A stretch of DNA of 64,000 nucleotides, from NCBI GenBank assembly GCA_006503535.1, contig QYRS01000001.1:4340001-4404000 (forward strand), read 5' to 3'. Positions 10,302-23,081 of the stretch are shown here, in pieces (positions within the stretch are counted from its first letter, which is position 1; each line of letters starts with the position of its first letter). The position numbers were made by a program, and so were the translations under genes. The notes below the pieces were generated by a model, which had not been told where the DNA came from, made no database searches, and worked only from the letters and a program-made list of their open reading frames with translations. The stretch comes from Arthrinium phaeospermum. Lineage: Eukaryota; Ascomycota; Sordariomycetes; Amphisphaeriales; Apiosporaceae.

Positions 10302-12594
10302 ATGCCAGGCAAGACGACTGCCTTTTCGGATAACGTCATGATATCTAGCTCTCCTCCCAGGAGACCGCCAGATTCCTCTCGTCGCCCCCTAGACGCAACA
10401 ATGGCAAGGAACGAAAGAACCCGTCCATCACTCCTAGGAAGTTTCGACGTCTTCACTCCGAGGTCAGCTCTGTCGTCTCATATAGGCTACATCAGCCGGC
10501 TCGAAAGGCTTTGAAGGAGTTGGCGGGCCCTCAGGTCAACAATCGCTATCAAACACCGGCACCTTCAAGTCCTCTTCAACCCCCTAACGAGGAGGAGGAG
10601 GATCTGGCCGCAAACGAAAACTTCGCCTCCAACTCCCGGGCGACGAAACGACGCAAATTCCGCCATACTCCTGAGTCATCTCCTTGCCGGCCCGAGCCTC
10701 TAGATCATGGCTCAATCAAACCTTCCCCCATCGGCAAGACGGCGCTTCTCAGCCCGATCGGGTCCTTACAGTCGAGCCAGGATATACTAGACTCTCAGGA
10801 GAGCGACGATGATGAGGATCAGTCTATAGCAAAACCCATCAAGCGCCTTGCACCTTTGTCTACTCGTGGGTTGGGTGCTCAGATGTTGCAGCGCGAGTTC
10901 GGTGCGCTTCCTAGGGCCGGACATCCCAGGTCACATATGTCATGCCCTGCCACGGACTGGAGGATGGAGACAAGTGCATTCTACAGCCGCCCGGAAGACA
11001 TTCACAGCTGCACAGCCCAGGATGGTGTGGGCCGTTGTATACCTTTCTGCACCGTGGCGTGTCACAGTATGTTTGATCAATGTCCCTTACCAGCATATAC
11101 ACGTGCAATCAACTAACAAAACTTTCAGCCAATAGCCTGGTAGCAGTCGGTGATGAAGAAGGTCAGATTCGTCTTTTGGATTCGTCTGGAAATTCTTCTT
11201 CAGAGCCTTTTAGCAAAGTCCACGTATCATTTGAGGCTCACAGCAACGCGATCATCGACTTGGATTTCTCGGCAGATGATTCTCTTATTGCCACCGCATC
11301 AGGTGATCAGACTGGCCGGGTCATCGACATGATGACCCAGACCACTGTCGCCGTCCTTCTGAACCATACTGCCTCACTCAAGCAAGTCCGGTTTCAACCA
11401 GGCCAATCCAACAATTCGGTCCTAGCGACGTCATCTCGTGACGGCAGTGTACAGATCTGGGATCTTCGATGCCGAGGGCCAGTCCAAGAGATCCCCGCCC
11501 TGGCCAGACCCGACAACGGCTTGGCGTACCGTCTGCGGGAGCCAAAGACTGGCTGCGTGGTGAATAGTATTTACCATGCGCATGCCCGGACACAACGACA
11601 GGTCCAGCAGGCCGCCAACACTGGACCGGGCGATACGCCCTCGCGAGGAGAACTGCCTGGTCGGATAGGTGATGTGTCTGTTACCGCCCTGCAGTTTCTT
11701 CCTGAAGGACGTGAGCACCTACTTCTCACAGCTTGTGAAGCGGATGCATCAATCAAGCTTTGGGACATCCGGTCCTCGTCACGGAAAGGTGCGACTGCGT
11801 TGTCAACTACATCACCGCCTACCTCACACTCGCGCTGGAGACCGTTTGGGGTCTCTTCGTTGTCACTGAACACTGACAGCACGCGGCTGTATGCCCTGAG
11901 CAAAGACAATACTGTATACGCATACTCGACCGCTCACCTTATCCTGGGGCACGCGCTTGAGCTGTCGTCGCAGGTGCCAAGAAGACGTTATGGCGCAACT
12001 CATAGTGGGCTTGGTCCTATGTACGGGTTCCGCCACCCCTCGCTCCATGCGACGAGCTTCTACGTCAAAGCCGCTGTGCGCCCTGCTGCTAATGGTCGTT
12101 CGGAAATGCTTGCGGTTGGCAGTAGTGATGCCTGCGCAGTTGTCTTCCCTACAGAGGAGCGGTACTTTGAGCATAACCTGGCCGAACTCACCTCGTCGCT
12201 ATCGCTCTCTGACTCGACCATTGCTGGCGGTTCTTCGAATATGCCGAAGCCATTGCCGTCTTCTCAGCCCGACCCACTTCGTCGAGCTTTGTTCCAACGA
12301 AGCGGCAGCAGCACCAGCCTGGCGTCAAGAAGTGAAAAGGACGACATCCCTATCATCCGCAATGGCACGCCACTGGTGCGTGGCCATGACCGTGAGGTTG
12401 GCGCTCTGTCTTGGACGAACAAGGGAAAGCTTGTGACGGTGGGTGATGACTACCTGGTGCGATGTTGGAACGAAGGGCGGGAAGAAGCACGGGATCTCCG
12501 GGTCAATGGCGAGACTGGCGGGCGGAGATGGGGCTGTGGATGGGCCCAGATCGACGACTGGTCTGGCGACCAAAGCGACGACGATGAGGAGTGA
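10302..12594 (+). CDS. Cdt2/DTL-like WD40 protein (CRL4 substrate receptor)
   Basis: In fission yeast and animals Cdt2 is the WD40 receptor of the Cul4-Ddb1 ubiquitin ligase that destroys Cdt1 and other targets on PCNA during S phase. Seen: exons 10302-11066 and 11129-12594; the intron has a GTATGT donor, CTAAC branch site and TTTCAG acceptor. The N-terminal 250 residues are Ser/Pro-rich and disordered. The WD40 part includes LVAVGDEEGQIRLLDS, DDSLIATASGDQTGRVID, SVLATSSRDGSVQIWDLR (the WDxR-type end used to dock Ddb1), LLLTACEADASIKLWDIR and GALSWTNKGKLVTVGDDYLVRCW. The C-terminus is acidic (DQSDDDEE). About 743 aa. One frame break: a CCCCC run near 10390 appears one base short. Start chosen as the first ATG of the frame-consistent N-terminus. 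The Cdt2 assignment rests on overall architecture; another DDB1-type WD40 receptor is the alternative. Confidence 0.72.
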
Positions 12595-15428
12595 TGGGCC
12601 GAATAGCGGGTTGATGTCTACGGGAGGAGACCTTGGGGAACGAACTTGGAGAGCCCGTGTTGCTATACTATTGGTCGGATTAGATGATACCCCCTCCTTG
12701 AGCATCCGTATGAGGACTGCTTCGATTGAACCTTCATGTACAGCCTTTGAATCTGTTTTAGCGACGGAGTTGGGCTAGATGACTTTGATACTAGGTCGTA
12801 TAGATAGATGTCAAGTGCGGTTTTGCCTATACGATTCCAGCCATTTTCAGCTCGGCGAATTCAAGCTCTCTGCTTGGTCGATGCCGATCTCGTCTGCCGC
12901 CGATGTTTCTGACGCACAGCCGGTGGCCCGGTGAGGCAATTGCACGTGCATTGGAAGCTTTTGGTATGTGTTGTCTCTTTTCCAACGTGATGGCCATAGG
13001 CGATTTCGGTCAGCTATGTGTTCTAGACTCACTCAAGTGGAGGGTGCTGCTGTTCGCAAAGGTCTCACGTGAGGCGGACGCCGCAATGGTCCGACAGACG
13101 GTTCCTTTCGCAGGGCTTGGCTGAGGTAAGTATAGTTCGTTCGTCTAGGTCAGCCTGCGGCTCTCACCATTGAGACCCCAGCCTATACTGCATAACAGCC
13201 CAATGATGCTAAGGGTCGATCTAGCTCGCACCAGATCTTCTTTGGCAATGACATCTTCAACTTTTTTCTACGTACGTGCAATAGTTCGGGTGTAGTAGTG
13301 TATGCGCTGGCCATACAGCTGAAGCAAAGTCAACACGATGGACCCGGGCGTATGCCGAATTGGCTCTCCCTTGCCGACGCTATTGGAAATTTAGGGGAGT
13401 TTATCTCAGCCCATGCCCAGTCCGCGCCGTTTTAGCACCAAGACCTACCAAAGACCCCTAGGTAGAGAGAGAGGGAAAGAAAAAAGTGCGGCAGCTGAAA
13501 GAAAGTCTGGAAGCGAACAGACAGAGCTGATGATCAATGCCGAAAGGAAAAAAAGAGGTGTGTGTCTTGGTTGCTGCTGCCCGCAGTCGCTTAGAACGTA
13601 CGATTGGGATCGCAAATTTACGACCTGCGGGAAAGGTCCTCTTGCCTCCCAACAAGATGATGACAACCAATGCAAGAAGCAGGTGGCTTGAAATATTGTA
13701 TGCATTGCTAGATAGCTTCCCGCACTTCCACATGGTAACGTAGCATCGTCCAAACGATTTACTATGCATGGCAAATTGAGTATTTACTACATTATTATAA
13801 GCTTACTACTGTGTGGGTGGCTGTCAAGTCAGCCAAATTGATCCTTTCTTCAGACGAAGAAGAGTTCTGACACACGTTTTTTTTCTTCCTAGGCATGGAT
13901 GAAAAAGGCATGGGAAAGGTGTGTTGAACCTTATGACAGCGGCGGGACTTTTTTTTCTTTCGTCGTATAGGCGGCTTACCCCATTAGGCAGCGATATGCA
14001 GGGCAGCATGGCTCCATGGGGAGGGTTCCCCCGCCAGGAAAGAAGCTTCGCCTCTGGTGGGAACGATCCTAACCACTAGCGGCAGCACCTGTATGCGAAA
14101 ATAGATACCACGTCCGGCCGGTCATGGTAATGATTTTCAGGCCCTTGGGCTTGCCGGTTTACTGTACGAGGCGAGACCTTTCTCGTCCCTTGCATGCACT
14201 TTAATCTAACCATCCCGAGGAATTTGATGACTACATAACCTAGACAGGATGCCAAGCCGAACCGCTTCAACAAACTAAGGGAACTCGCCGCCCGGCTCCG
14301 ACTTTCTTTCACCTTGCTGGGGTTTGGCATAGGCATCGTCGCTCGCCATCGCCGCCCGCCTCTCGTTCTCTCCTCCTAGGCTCTTACACTGGCTCTCGGA
14401 GCACGCGCCCTGCTGTGCATCTACCGTCAGCCCGTGTATGTATGCGACACTGGCAGAGGGCGCGAGGTGCGTCCGTCGCATGTAGCTCGGCTTGTCCACA
14501 CGGCGGCGTTTCTCTTCTGGAATGCAAACCCGCCTCCCCGGCCCTGGTCCGATTAGGGAAGCTGTGTGGGATGGTTTGAGACCACTCCGCCTGTCTGACA
14601 ACTCCAAAAATTCGCCCGCCCGACTATTACACGGAGGCTCACGACCTGCTTACTCTGTATGCGGCCTGTTCCAAATTTAGCCTCTTCTGTTGTCTGTCTT
14701 TTCTCTTTGTTCTTCGTTTCTTTCTTTCTGTCGCCCTCTTTTCCTGTGTCGGCCGCGTGACTCAACCTATCCCTTGTGGCAGCTTCCGAGCGCCTGTGGA
14801 CTCTATCTGGACCGGTCGAATTGTTCCCTCTCTTTTTTTTGAATGCGGTCAAGAAGTCTTCACGATGCGTTCTAGTCTGGCCCGAAGTGCGGGCATGGCG
14901 CGAAGTGGTCTCTGATAGCCCAGCCTCTCAAGTGGGTCGGCTGTCCGTATATGGATTTGCGGGAGCGTCTCTCGGGGTCTCGCTTGACTCGAGCAACCCA
15001 GTATACCTTCCCTTACTAGTGCGAGATGGAAAACAGCCCGTTCTAGGTGGCCCCCCACCTTCTCTTCTCTCGGAGGAACCCCCCTGGTCAGTACAGTACT
15101 GCCCCGGCGGAGCTGGGGAGGCTCGGCCCTGTGTAGCAGAGCAGCAGTGTGTGCTCGTATGGTGGTGGTGGTAGTATCGATATGTACTATGCATACCCAA
15201 AATGATGATCCACATGTGCCATCCTGGATCAATCCTACCTCAGTCCCCCGCAATAAGCAAGATCGCCAGGGATTTTGTATAAGATGGAGTGTAGGGCCTG
15301 GACGGGATGGCGGTCGTCCTCTCTTTGTGTGTCGTGGCTCAAGCGAGTATATTGTCTTGATATATATAGCATTGTTTGTTCTCATTCTCTTATAAGTGGT
15401 CGCCCACTTTCACCTCTACCAAGCCCTT
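12595..15428. other. Intergenic, 2.8 kb, no gene seen
   Basis: Short open frames only, none with family resemblance. Contains T/C-rich tracts (14690-14840), typical of fungal promoters, and a GGT repeat at about 15160-15173. The right part is probably the promoter and 5' UTR of the SGNH-VCBS gene. Confidence 0.5.
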
Positions 15429-18294
15429 ATGGGTTATTCTGCAACTACAATGAAAATGCTTGGCGGGGCCTTGCTGGCTGCCAGCGCCATCCTCCAAGGT
15501 GTATCGGCAACCACTCTCGACGGGCCCTCGTCGTGGGCCTCTGGCGAATTCGGCCCCGACGTGGTATTCAACACTACTGCCCCTTATATGAACGACGATG
15601 TGAACGACCTCAACTCCAGGGCCGCCGCCAAGTTCTGGCTCAGGGTCATGCCCCTCGGCGCGTCCATCACCCAGGGTATCAAGTCCAGCGATGGCAATGG
15701 CTACCGGAAGCACATCCGGGACCAGCTGCGTTTCGCGGGGTGGAATGTGAACATGGTCGGTTCCAAGCAGGATGGAAACATGAACGACAAGGTATGTCTC
15801 ATAGGATACTGGTGATCTATCGGTGTAAGTAGTCATACTAATGCTGTGGAATAGGACAACGAAGGGCATCCGGGTTGGACCATTTCGCAAGTTGCCGGGG
15901 CTGCCAAAGGCAGCGTCGGCCTGCGTCCCAATCTCGTCATGATCAATGCCGGTACCAATGACTGCTTACAAAAGATCGACATCCCTAACACTGGCAAGCG
16001 GATGCAAGAAATGATCGACCTTCTGCTGGAAAAGATCCCGGAGACTACTATCCTCTTGTCTACGATCTTACCAACCGCCTACGACCAGTCCTGCGTTGAT
16101 GATGTCAACAAGCAGCTCAAGGCTCTCAAGAACGAAAGCAAGAGGGTGTATATCGCCGAAATGCAACTGACGATCAACGACATATCCTCCGATGGTGAGT
16201 CACACCCGAAGCGATGAGGGTGATGCCAGTGGCCCCCTACTGGCACTCCCTGAATCCTCCGTACTAGGAGAGCTTATACTAACAAATAGCTTTACAGGAA
16301 CCCATCCCACTGATGATGGCTACAAAAAGATGGCCTCGGCTTGGTGGGCCGCTTTCCAAAGGGCCGAGGGTGTTATCAAGGCGCCGAGCAACAACATCGA
16401 CGACGAGAAGGAGACAAAAGGCGCCACCGGTGGCAGCGCGAAGACGTGCGCCAAATCCAACAGCGCTGCGGGTCGCGGCCCCGTCCAGACCCAGCTCGAG
16501 GGTACGGGCGCCGACGACGGAAACTACCGACACCGCTCCGCCCCGGGCATCACTTTCACGGTGCCCAGCTCGCAGTCGATCCAGTACCAGTTCGCGCAGC
16601 TCGTCAGCCTCGGCAGCCCTGACCGCGGCAGCGAGACAGACGAGCTCGTCAAGATCGAGAAGCAGGGCGACGGCTCCAACAAGTACTCTTACTACCTCAA
16701 CACCGGGGGCAAGTACGACACCTCGGCCAAGGACTTCAGCCTGCCGATCAAGTGCGCCGGCAACGTGGCGCACGTATGGGGAGATCTGAACAACGACGGC
16801 TTAGACGATTTGTGGTGCATCGGCGCTCAGGGGCAGGCAACGGTGGCTCTCAACCGCGGCGGCAACCCGCCCCGTTTCGAGAGCATCGGCGAGGTTATGG
16901 CTTCGCCCGGGGCGTACGGCCCTGGCGACGTGCTGGTGGCCGACATCGACGGCGACGGGCGCGCCGACTACTGCGTGCAGGAGAACAACGGCGACATCCG
17001 CTGCTGGCGCAACGGCGGCTGGGGCGACAAGGTCTCGTTCTGGCAAGGCTTCTCCAAGGGCGACGGCGGCGGCGACGTCGTCTTCCCCGGCAAGGGCAAG
17101 CCCAACAAGAACATGGTCCGCCTGGGCGACCTGAGCGGCAACTTCCGCGCCGACTGGATGTACATCGGCGACCAGGGCCAGATCGAGAGCTGGATCAACC
17201 AGCGCGGCTGGGGCGCCGGCATCGTCCCGGACTGGGCCTCGGCCGGCCAGACGCACGGCGGCGTCGGGCGCGGCTCCGAGATCCGACTGGGCCGCGTCTA
17301 CGGGTCCGGACGTCTGGACTATATCTGGATGAAGCCGGCAGGGGGCGACAAGATCGAGGTGACGGTGTACCAGAACCTCGGCGAGGGCGGCACGCGCCGC
17401 AAGGCCGACGGCGTCTTCTACTGCGACATGACGGGCAGCGGGTCCGACGACTACGTCTGGGTCTGGTCGCCCGGGGACCGGGCCGAGCTCTACCTCAACA
17501 CGCACAACCCGCCCAACTGGAAGGAGGACACCAAGGCCCTGTTCAACATCGGCCGCAACCGCCGCTCCATCCACCTGGCCGACTGGGACGGCGACGGCAA
17601 GTGCGACGTCCTCTCGCAGCGCAAGTCGGACGGCGCGCTCGAGTGGTGGCGCAACGGCTACGACAAGGCCACGGGCCGTTTTTCGTTTGAGTACAAGGGC
17701 TTCGTCGCGGGGTCCGAAAAGTGCAGCCAAGGGTGGGGCGTCAGCATCTTCGACCGCGGCCTGCGCCTCGCCGACATCGACGGCGACGGGCGCGCCGACT
17801 ACCTCTGCCTCGAGAAGGACGGCCGCGTCACGGGCCTCCTCAACACCAAGTCGGGCGTCGTCGACGTCGGCCAGATCAAGTTCAGCGAGGGCTGGGACCG
17901 CGCCAACCTCCGCTTCGCCGACGTCGAGGGCTCCGGGCGCGCCGACCTGGTCTGGGTCGACAAGTACACGGGGCAGGGCACCGTGCTCAAGAACAAGGGG
18001 CGCGTCCAATCCGGCGGCAGCGCCTTCACCTGGGAGAACCGCGGGGTCCTCTACCCGGGCGTCGGCGAGCGCGGCGCCAATATGCACTTTGCCAACCTCG
18101 GCGGCAAGGGGCGGGCGGATTTCGTGCAGGTCCTGCCCGTGTCGAATAAGGCGTACACTTGGTTCAACGAGTGTCCGGCGTCGTCGGGCAACGGCGGGGC
18201 CGGCGATGATGGGCCTGTGGTCGATCCGAAGCTTCCGGCTTATCAGCGCTCGAGGCGGTCCTTGCCTAGTAGCCGGATCATGCGGAGGAGATAG
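15429..18294 (+). CDS. Secreted SGNH/GDSL hydrolase fused to nine VCBS/FG-GAP repeats
   Basis: Predicted extracellular esterase/acetylesterase-type enzyme with a beta-propeller module; substrate unknown. Exons 15429-15791, 15855-16194 and 16298-18294 join cleanly with no frame break. The ATG at 15450 gives a better signal peptide (MKMLGGALLAASAILQGVSA) and an 892-aa protein; the ATG at 15429 adds seven residues. Numbered from 15450, the SGNH blocks are: I, MPLGASITQG with Ser72; III, NAGTND with Asn149; V, DGTHPTDDGY with Asp227 and His230. The C-terminal 550 residues hold nine repeats of the type LxxADIDGDGRADYxxxxxxGxxxxWRN, the Asp-rich Ca-binding loops of FG-GAP/VCBS blades. The tail is short and basic (PSSRIMRRR). 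Codon use is strongly GC-ending in the repeat part. Confidence 0.9.
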
Positions 18295-19181
18295 TCGGAG
18301 TTGTGGTTCAGCTCATGAGGTTCCGGTAGCGTTTTGGTTTCTTTTCTCTATTTTTGGTGCATCTATCTAGCGGGAGGGAAGGCAAGGCAAGGGTCCATTA
18401 TGCATTGCATGGCGCTGGCGGTATTGCTTTTTATATAAAGGATGGCATGAGGTTATGATTTGCTTTTCTCGGTATATATATTCGTTTTGTAGATCTCATT
18501 CGCAAGATAGCATAGACCTGGACATACCCACTCAGTTCGTAATGTTATAAATTTATTTCTATATTAGTAGCATTAATATGATGACATGATGTAAACAAAA
18601 GAGATGCCTTGCCATCGCGAGGCGTAAAAGCAGCACATCCTTTTCTCTGCCGTCCTTCTCTTATTGGGTTCCTCTACTTTCCTTCTAGCAAGAGCCGAGT
18701 CCCAAGCAGACAGCTGAACCACATGATGCGTAGCCCCTGACTCGCGACCTCGTCAATGTTATTGGTATGGCAGATTCGGTATACCCTGTCCAAGAGATGT
18801 CCCCCCTTTCAGCTACCTATTGAACTGAAGCTGAAAACGGCAAGCATGGATACCAGCCATCCGGGTCTACGCCATAGTCCTGGCCTGTGGAAAGCATGCA
18901 GTAAAACCAGGCAATGTCGCTGCACTGGCACGACGAAACTGACACAACAAGAATCGAAGGAAGTCATGATAATGGTAGTCAATAAGATCTATCTACATAG
19001 GTATCTATTGATGCAAAGCCGTATTCAAAGGTAGGGGGTATCGTAGGGTATAGAAATCGTGCCAAACTCCTAAACTCCATCCGTTCTCGAATCGCTTCGC
19101 TTGCTTCCTGCAATTGCATCCATCCAACAACAGACGTACATGCAGACGCACAAGCACAAAAATGGGTCTCACACACTCCCT
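18295..19181. other. Intergenic between convergent genes
   Basis: 3' regions of the SGNH-VCBS and heme-oxygenase-like genes. AT-rich near 18480-18600; no gene seen. Confidence 0.55.
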
Positions 19182-20384
19182 TTACTCGGAGCGAGTGCTG
19201 CCCGCAAAGTGAACATGGTCCCCATGGGACGACTGATTCTTCATCCCGTGCGTCGGCGGCCGCCCATCCGGCGGCGTGCTGTAAGACTCGATCGACGCCT
19301 CGTGCTCGCTAGCGCTGCCGCTGTTGCTAGCGCTGTCAATGGCGCTGCCGCTGCTGTCCGCCCGATTCCTGCTTTCGCCCAGCAGCTTGGCCCAGGCCCG
19401 CCGCTCCTTGGTAATAACCACGCTGTCGCGCGTCCGAAGCCCGAGCAGCTTGCTCATGCGGCTCATGATGCCGCCGCCGCCCTCCTCGGCCTTAGCGTCG
19501 GGGCCGCCGCCGGCGCCGGTGCCGGATCCGCTGTCGCAGACGCCGTCGAGCTCGCCCACTACCTCGATCATGAACTCAAAGATCTTCTTGGCCTCCTCGA
19601 CCACGTCGGCCTTTTCGCCCTCGGTCAGGAGGCTGCCCGAGGACTGGGTGAAGCGCTCCTTGAAAGACGCCTTGATCTCGTCGCCGTCCTGGGGCGTGTC
19701 GAAGGTGAAAAATCGGAGCGGCAGCTCCGGGTTCAGCGACAGGGAGTTGGCGTTCCAGAATGATGGTTCCACCTGTGCTAAAGACGCTCGAATAAATCGT
19801 CCTCCGCTGAAGAGCGCCATGTAGAGGACCCAGGCGTAGGCCAACAGGACATGGGGCCTCGCCCGTACCGACTGGCGTATGCGCTGCAAGAAAGCGGCCA
19901 GGACGGGGGATTCGGCCGCGACGCTCAGCTGCTCCTCGAGAAGTTCGGTGGACCATCCGGTCAGGGCTTTGATGTCTGCCCCGAGGGCTTCTGTCCGCTC
20001 CAGTTCGGGAGTATGTACATGTTGTAAGAGCGAGTGGATGCGAGAGCAGACCGTAGGTATGTGGGGTGCGTCGAGCGCATGCGGGATGTGATGAACAGCG
20101 GCTGAGGGGCTGCACACTTCGCAAGAGTGCTCCTCCGGAACATTCCCTGTTGCCGATGGCTCAGGCGATTCCAGAATTTCCCGCCATAACGACTCGAAGC
20201 TGCTGTATAGAGGCGTAAGGTGTAATAATCCGGAAACGTAGTTGGAAGGGTCCTGGACGTGAGGGGGGATGGCGAGAGGCAGTCGGTAGATGACGAGCTT
20301 GTTTAGCTGTGTATGCACCGGTCTCGTTGCGATATTAATAGCTTCGGAGAGAGGCCGACCTGTCTCCTCGATTCGGGATGGCAT
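19182..20384 (-). CDS. Heme-oxygenase-like protein
   Basis: Heme oxygenases open heme to biliverdin, CO and iron; many fungal members are only assigned by fold. Seen: one intact exon of 400 aa. Residues 15-30 carry IATRPVHTQLN, where His24 is at the place of the proximal heme ligand (TxxxHxxxE/N). Residues 182-200 carry AYAWVLYMALFSGGRFIR, matching the distal-helix YxxxLSGG signature, with Ser-Gly-Gly at 193-195. The segment between about 75 and 110 is a Cys/His-containing insertion. The last 120 residues are low-complexity (Gly/Ser-rich) and lack the C-terminal membrane anchor of Hmx1/HO-1, so it is probably soluble. Start is the first ATG. Catalytic activity is not certain. Confidence 0.75.
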   Translation of the reverse strand: MPSRIEETGRPLSEAINIATRPVHTQLNKLVIYRLPLAIPPHVQDPSNYVSGLLHLTPLYSSFESLWREILESPEPSATGNVPEEHSCEVCSPSAAVHHIPHALDAPHIPTVCSRIHSLLQHVHTPELERTEALGADIKALTGWSTELLEEQLSVAAESPVLAAFLQRIRQSVRARPHVLLAYAWVLYMALFSGGRFIRASLAQVEPSFWNANSLSLNPELPLRFFTFDTPQDGDEIKASFKERFTQSSGSLLTEGEKADVVEEAKKIFEFMIEVVGELDGVCDSGSGTGAGGGPDAKAEEGGGGIMSRMSKLLGLRTRDSVVITKERRAWAKLLGESRNRADSSGSAIDSASNSGSASEHEASIESYSTPPDGRPPTHGMKNQSSHGDHVHFAGSTRSE

Positions 20385-23081
20385 TATAGGTGGATTTCAA
20401 CCGCGGCAGGCTGAAAGGGCAACGTAGAGCAGTGCAGGTCCGGTGGTAGTTGTATGTGATAGATAGCGAGAGTTCGATCAGCACATGGTAGATCTGCTGG
20501 GCGTAGCTGGAATATAAGATCCAAAAGGAGGGGTTTCGAGCCAGGAAGAAACCAAAGGAGTGTTGTTATGGTTTCAGGCTACAATGAAGGTGAAGTCGAG
20601 GTTGAGAGTGGGCAGTGTGCTTCCGAGTCACACGAGCTTCGACTTGCTCATCTGCCAGTGCGTGAGCAAACACGTGGGAAGTGACAACACACGCCTTGTG
20701 CTTGGCTCTGTCAGCAAAGGTTATCCCAGAAGCCACGTGGAGATGACTTCGGGATGGTAGTCGCAGTCGCAGTTGCGTTTGACAAAGGAAGGATTGCGAC
20801 CAACTTGGCTGCTTCGAAGAAGAAGAAAAGCTGGTGGAAGTAGTCACGCCCCTAGCTGTATACTACTAAGATAGGCCAAGCAACGGTTCTTGTGGTTCGG
20901 TACCACCAGCAGGTGTGTGTATAAGGTATGCAACTAGACCAAGTAAAGAAGGTGGTAGTACAGTAGCCAGATATGCGAACGGGTGATAGGTAGACGGGAA
21001 GTGTAGCCCAGGGAGCCTAATAATAATAGGTAGGTATGTAGTCTTGTCTTGACGGGGATCGCAGCCTTGTAAGTGAATCAACGATGGACATGTCAGTTTA
21101 GAAAGAAGAAACGTCCGCCACGCATCGCGCCCCTTCCTTTTAGGGAGAAGAAGCAAGACCGGGCCGCCCAACTATCAATGGGATAGATTGCATACAGCCC
21201 ACTCCCCGAGATCCGGAACCGCCCAAGGATGGATGGGCAGGGGCGACTTCTGATTCAAGACCGGTCGGTACGAATAAGCGGACCACTGGCGGGCATGGAG
21301 GGTATGTAACGGCCTACCAGGACCACAAGCCACTCACCACCTTCTGTCATCGCCTATTTGGGTAACCACCCAGAAGGAGGGCAGGCGGAAACATGCACGT
21401 GTTACATCATACTGTTGAAGGGCCATGCCCGTGGTGCCTGCCGGTCATGCATGCAACTCATAAGGCGGTACCTGCCAATCCGAGTAACGTCTGAAGTGGT
21501 TGGGATGATATAATCTTGTGACGCCAGCCAGGCAAGGGCTGACTGATGCAGCGCAGGCGACTTGTTGTTCATCGGATGGGGGCCCGGGGCATGGGATTTG
21601 GACTCTCGGAACATAGCAAAGTCCATTGATACTAACAAATTCGCATTTCCCTCGTCACTGTGGCCCCACTTCCGATGTCATCAGTGGCGGTTACGCGCCC
21701 CGTCAGGCTGGTTATCGACGGTAATTCAATATCCAGCGTTGAAGTATCCCCCTACAACGTCAGATAGCCCATAATTGATCAGCACGAATACGTAGAAACA
21801 TACGTCAAACGCGTTTTTCAATACTGGGTTTTTCATTCCAATTCTATCCAAGTTATCCAAGAATATACCGCACATACGCATACACACACACACACACAGC
21901 CACGATATATCGTAACCGGAATATTTTGTTCGGCCTCCGTTTCCTCTCCTCCTTTCTCTCGCCCCTCCCCCCAGCCGCGCACTGCTGGGGGTATTCTCAT
22001 CCCTCCCCCTAGTGCACGCCTTAGCCCTCCGACGTTCTAGACCGTCTTGCTTTTGAAGTGTTTAGCAGCAACGCCATGGCTTAAGCAAGCTAGCCAAGGG
22101 GGCTGCCCGTTGCAAATCGTTCGATCTGCCTCAGTAACAGCGATCTGCATGCCCGTTTAGGACGGGGGGTATGAAATGGCGTGAAATGGGTTGCAAAGTG
22201 GAATCAAATCACCGTGATAAAGATTTAGGAGATGCATTAAAGAGGAACGTTTTGGAAGGGATGAGAAGCAATCACCACCAATAGCAAGAGCAATTATCCT
22301 TAATTACGGGCGAGTAGCTGCTAGTCAGGCATGAATACATATCGCGACATCTCCAGTCGGGATGGTGAGTCAAACTCTATTTTCCATTTCTCTCCGTACA
22401 GAACTCCAGTATTCGAACCACGAAGTTCGACCATCGCCCTTCTCAACAACTCCTGGATGCCAAAAAGAAGCGGGGAGAGCCATCTAGACCTATGTACGGG
22501 GGAGGGAGCCCCTCAGCCCCTGTCGATCGTGGAAGAATGGCTTACTTAAGAAGGATCGTGTGTTCGGGTTATTTTTCTCAAAGATCCAATAGATAGGTAA
22601 TAGATGCATCTCGGACCATTCTAGCCCGTGCGGATGTAGCCCCGGCTCTGGTCATCCAATCGAGGTCATGTTTGACCGGAAGAGACGAATACATCCAGTT
22701 AGCTGAACCGCTCTCGCATGTACAATGAATTCGATGTAGATAGGCGACCTGCAACTCCAGGATCGCACTGAATGCCGGCCCGTCCGCTCATATCCATATG
22801 GCAGTGGATGCAGTCTCCAGCCCGGCAGACACGGCAGTTTAATGGCGTCTTGGACATCCTGTTAGGTAGCCAGATATCATATTTCTGGATAAGTTGTCAG
22901 GCTTATATTCATGTAATCTAGCACGGCTGTCCACACATGTATATCTACATAGACCTAGGTAATCCTTAACGCCGCGTTCTCCTTATGCGATACCAAAATA
23001 ATCCCAGATGCCCTTCCCTATACAGGGTCAAATCAAACCTTTTCAGTCCCTTTAAACAAAAATGCAATAGCCCTCTGGGCT
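20385..23081. other. Intergenic, 2.7 kb, no gene seen
   Basis: Holds the promoter of the heme-oxygenase-like gene on the left and the 3' end of the transporter gene on the right. A CA microsatellite lies at 21882-21898. No coding signal I can support. Confidence 0.5.
21882..21898. repeat. CA dinucleotide repeat
   Basis: Eight to nine AC units in non-coding DNA. Confidence 0.85.

Noticed and set aside
15147..15395. Short frames around the GGT repeat upstream of the SGNH gene
   Set aside because: Low-complexity promoter/UTR DNA with no coding features.
16801..18087. Long minus-strand open frame (428 codons) opposite the VCBS repeats
   Set aside because: Shadow frame produced by strong GC-ending codon bias of the real gene; composition is Ala/Val/Asp-rich without family features.
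22405..22440. TTCGAA motif resembling a tRNA T-loop
   Set aside because: The invariant C at the end of the loop motif is missing and no stems form.
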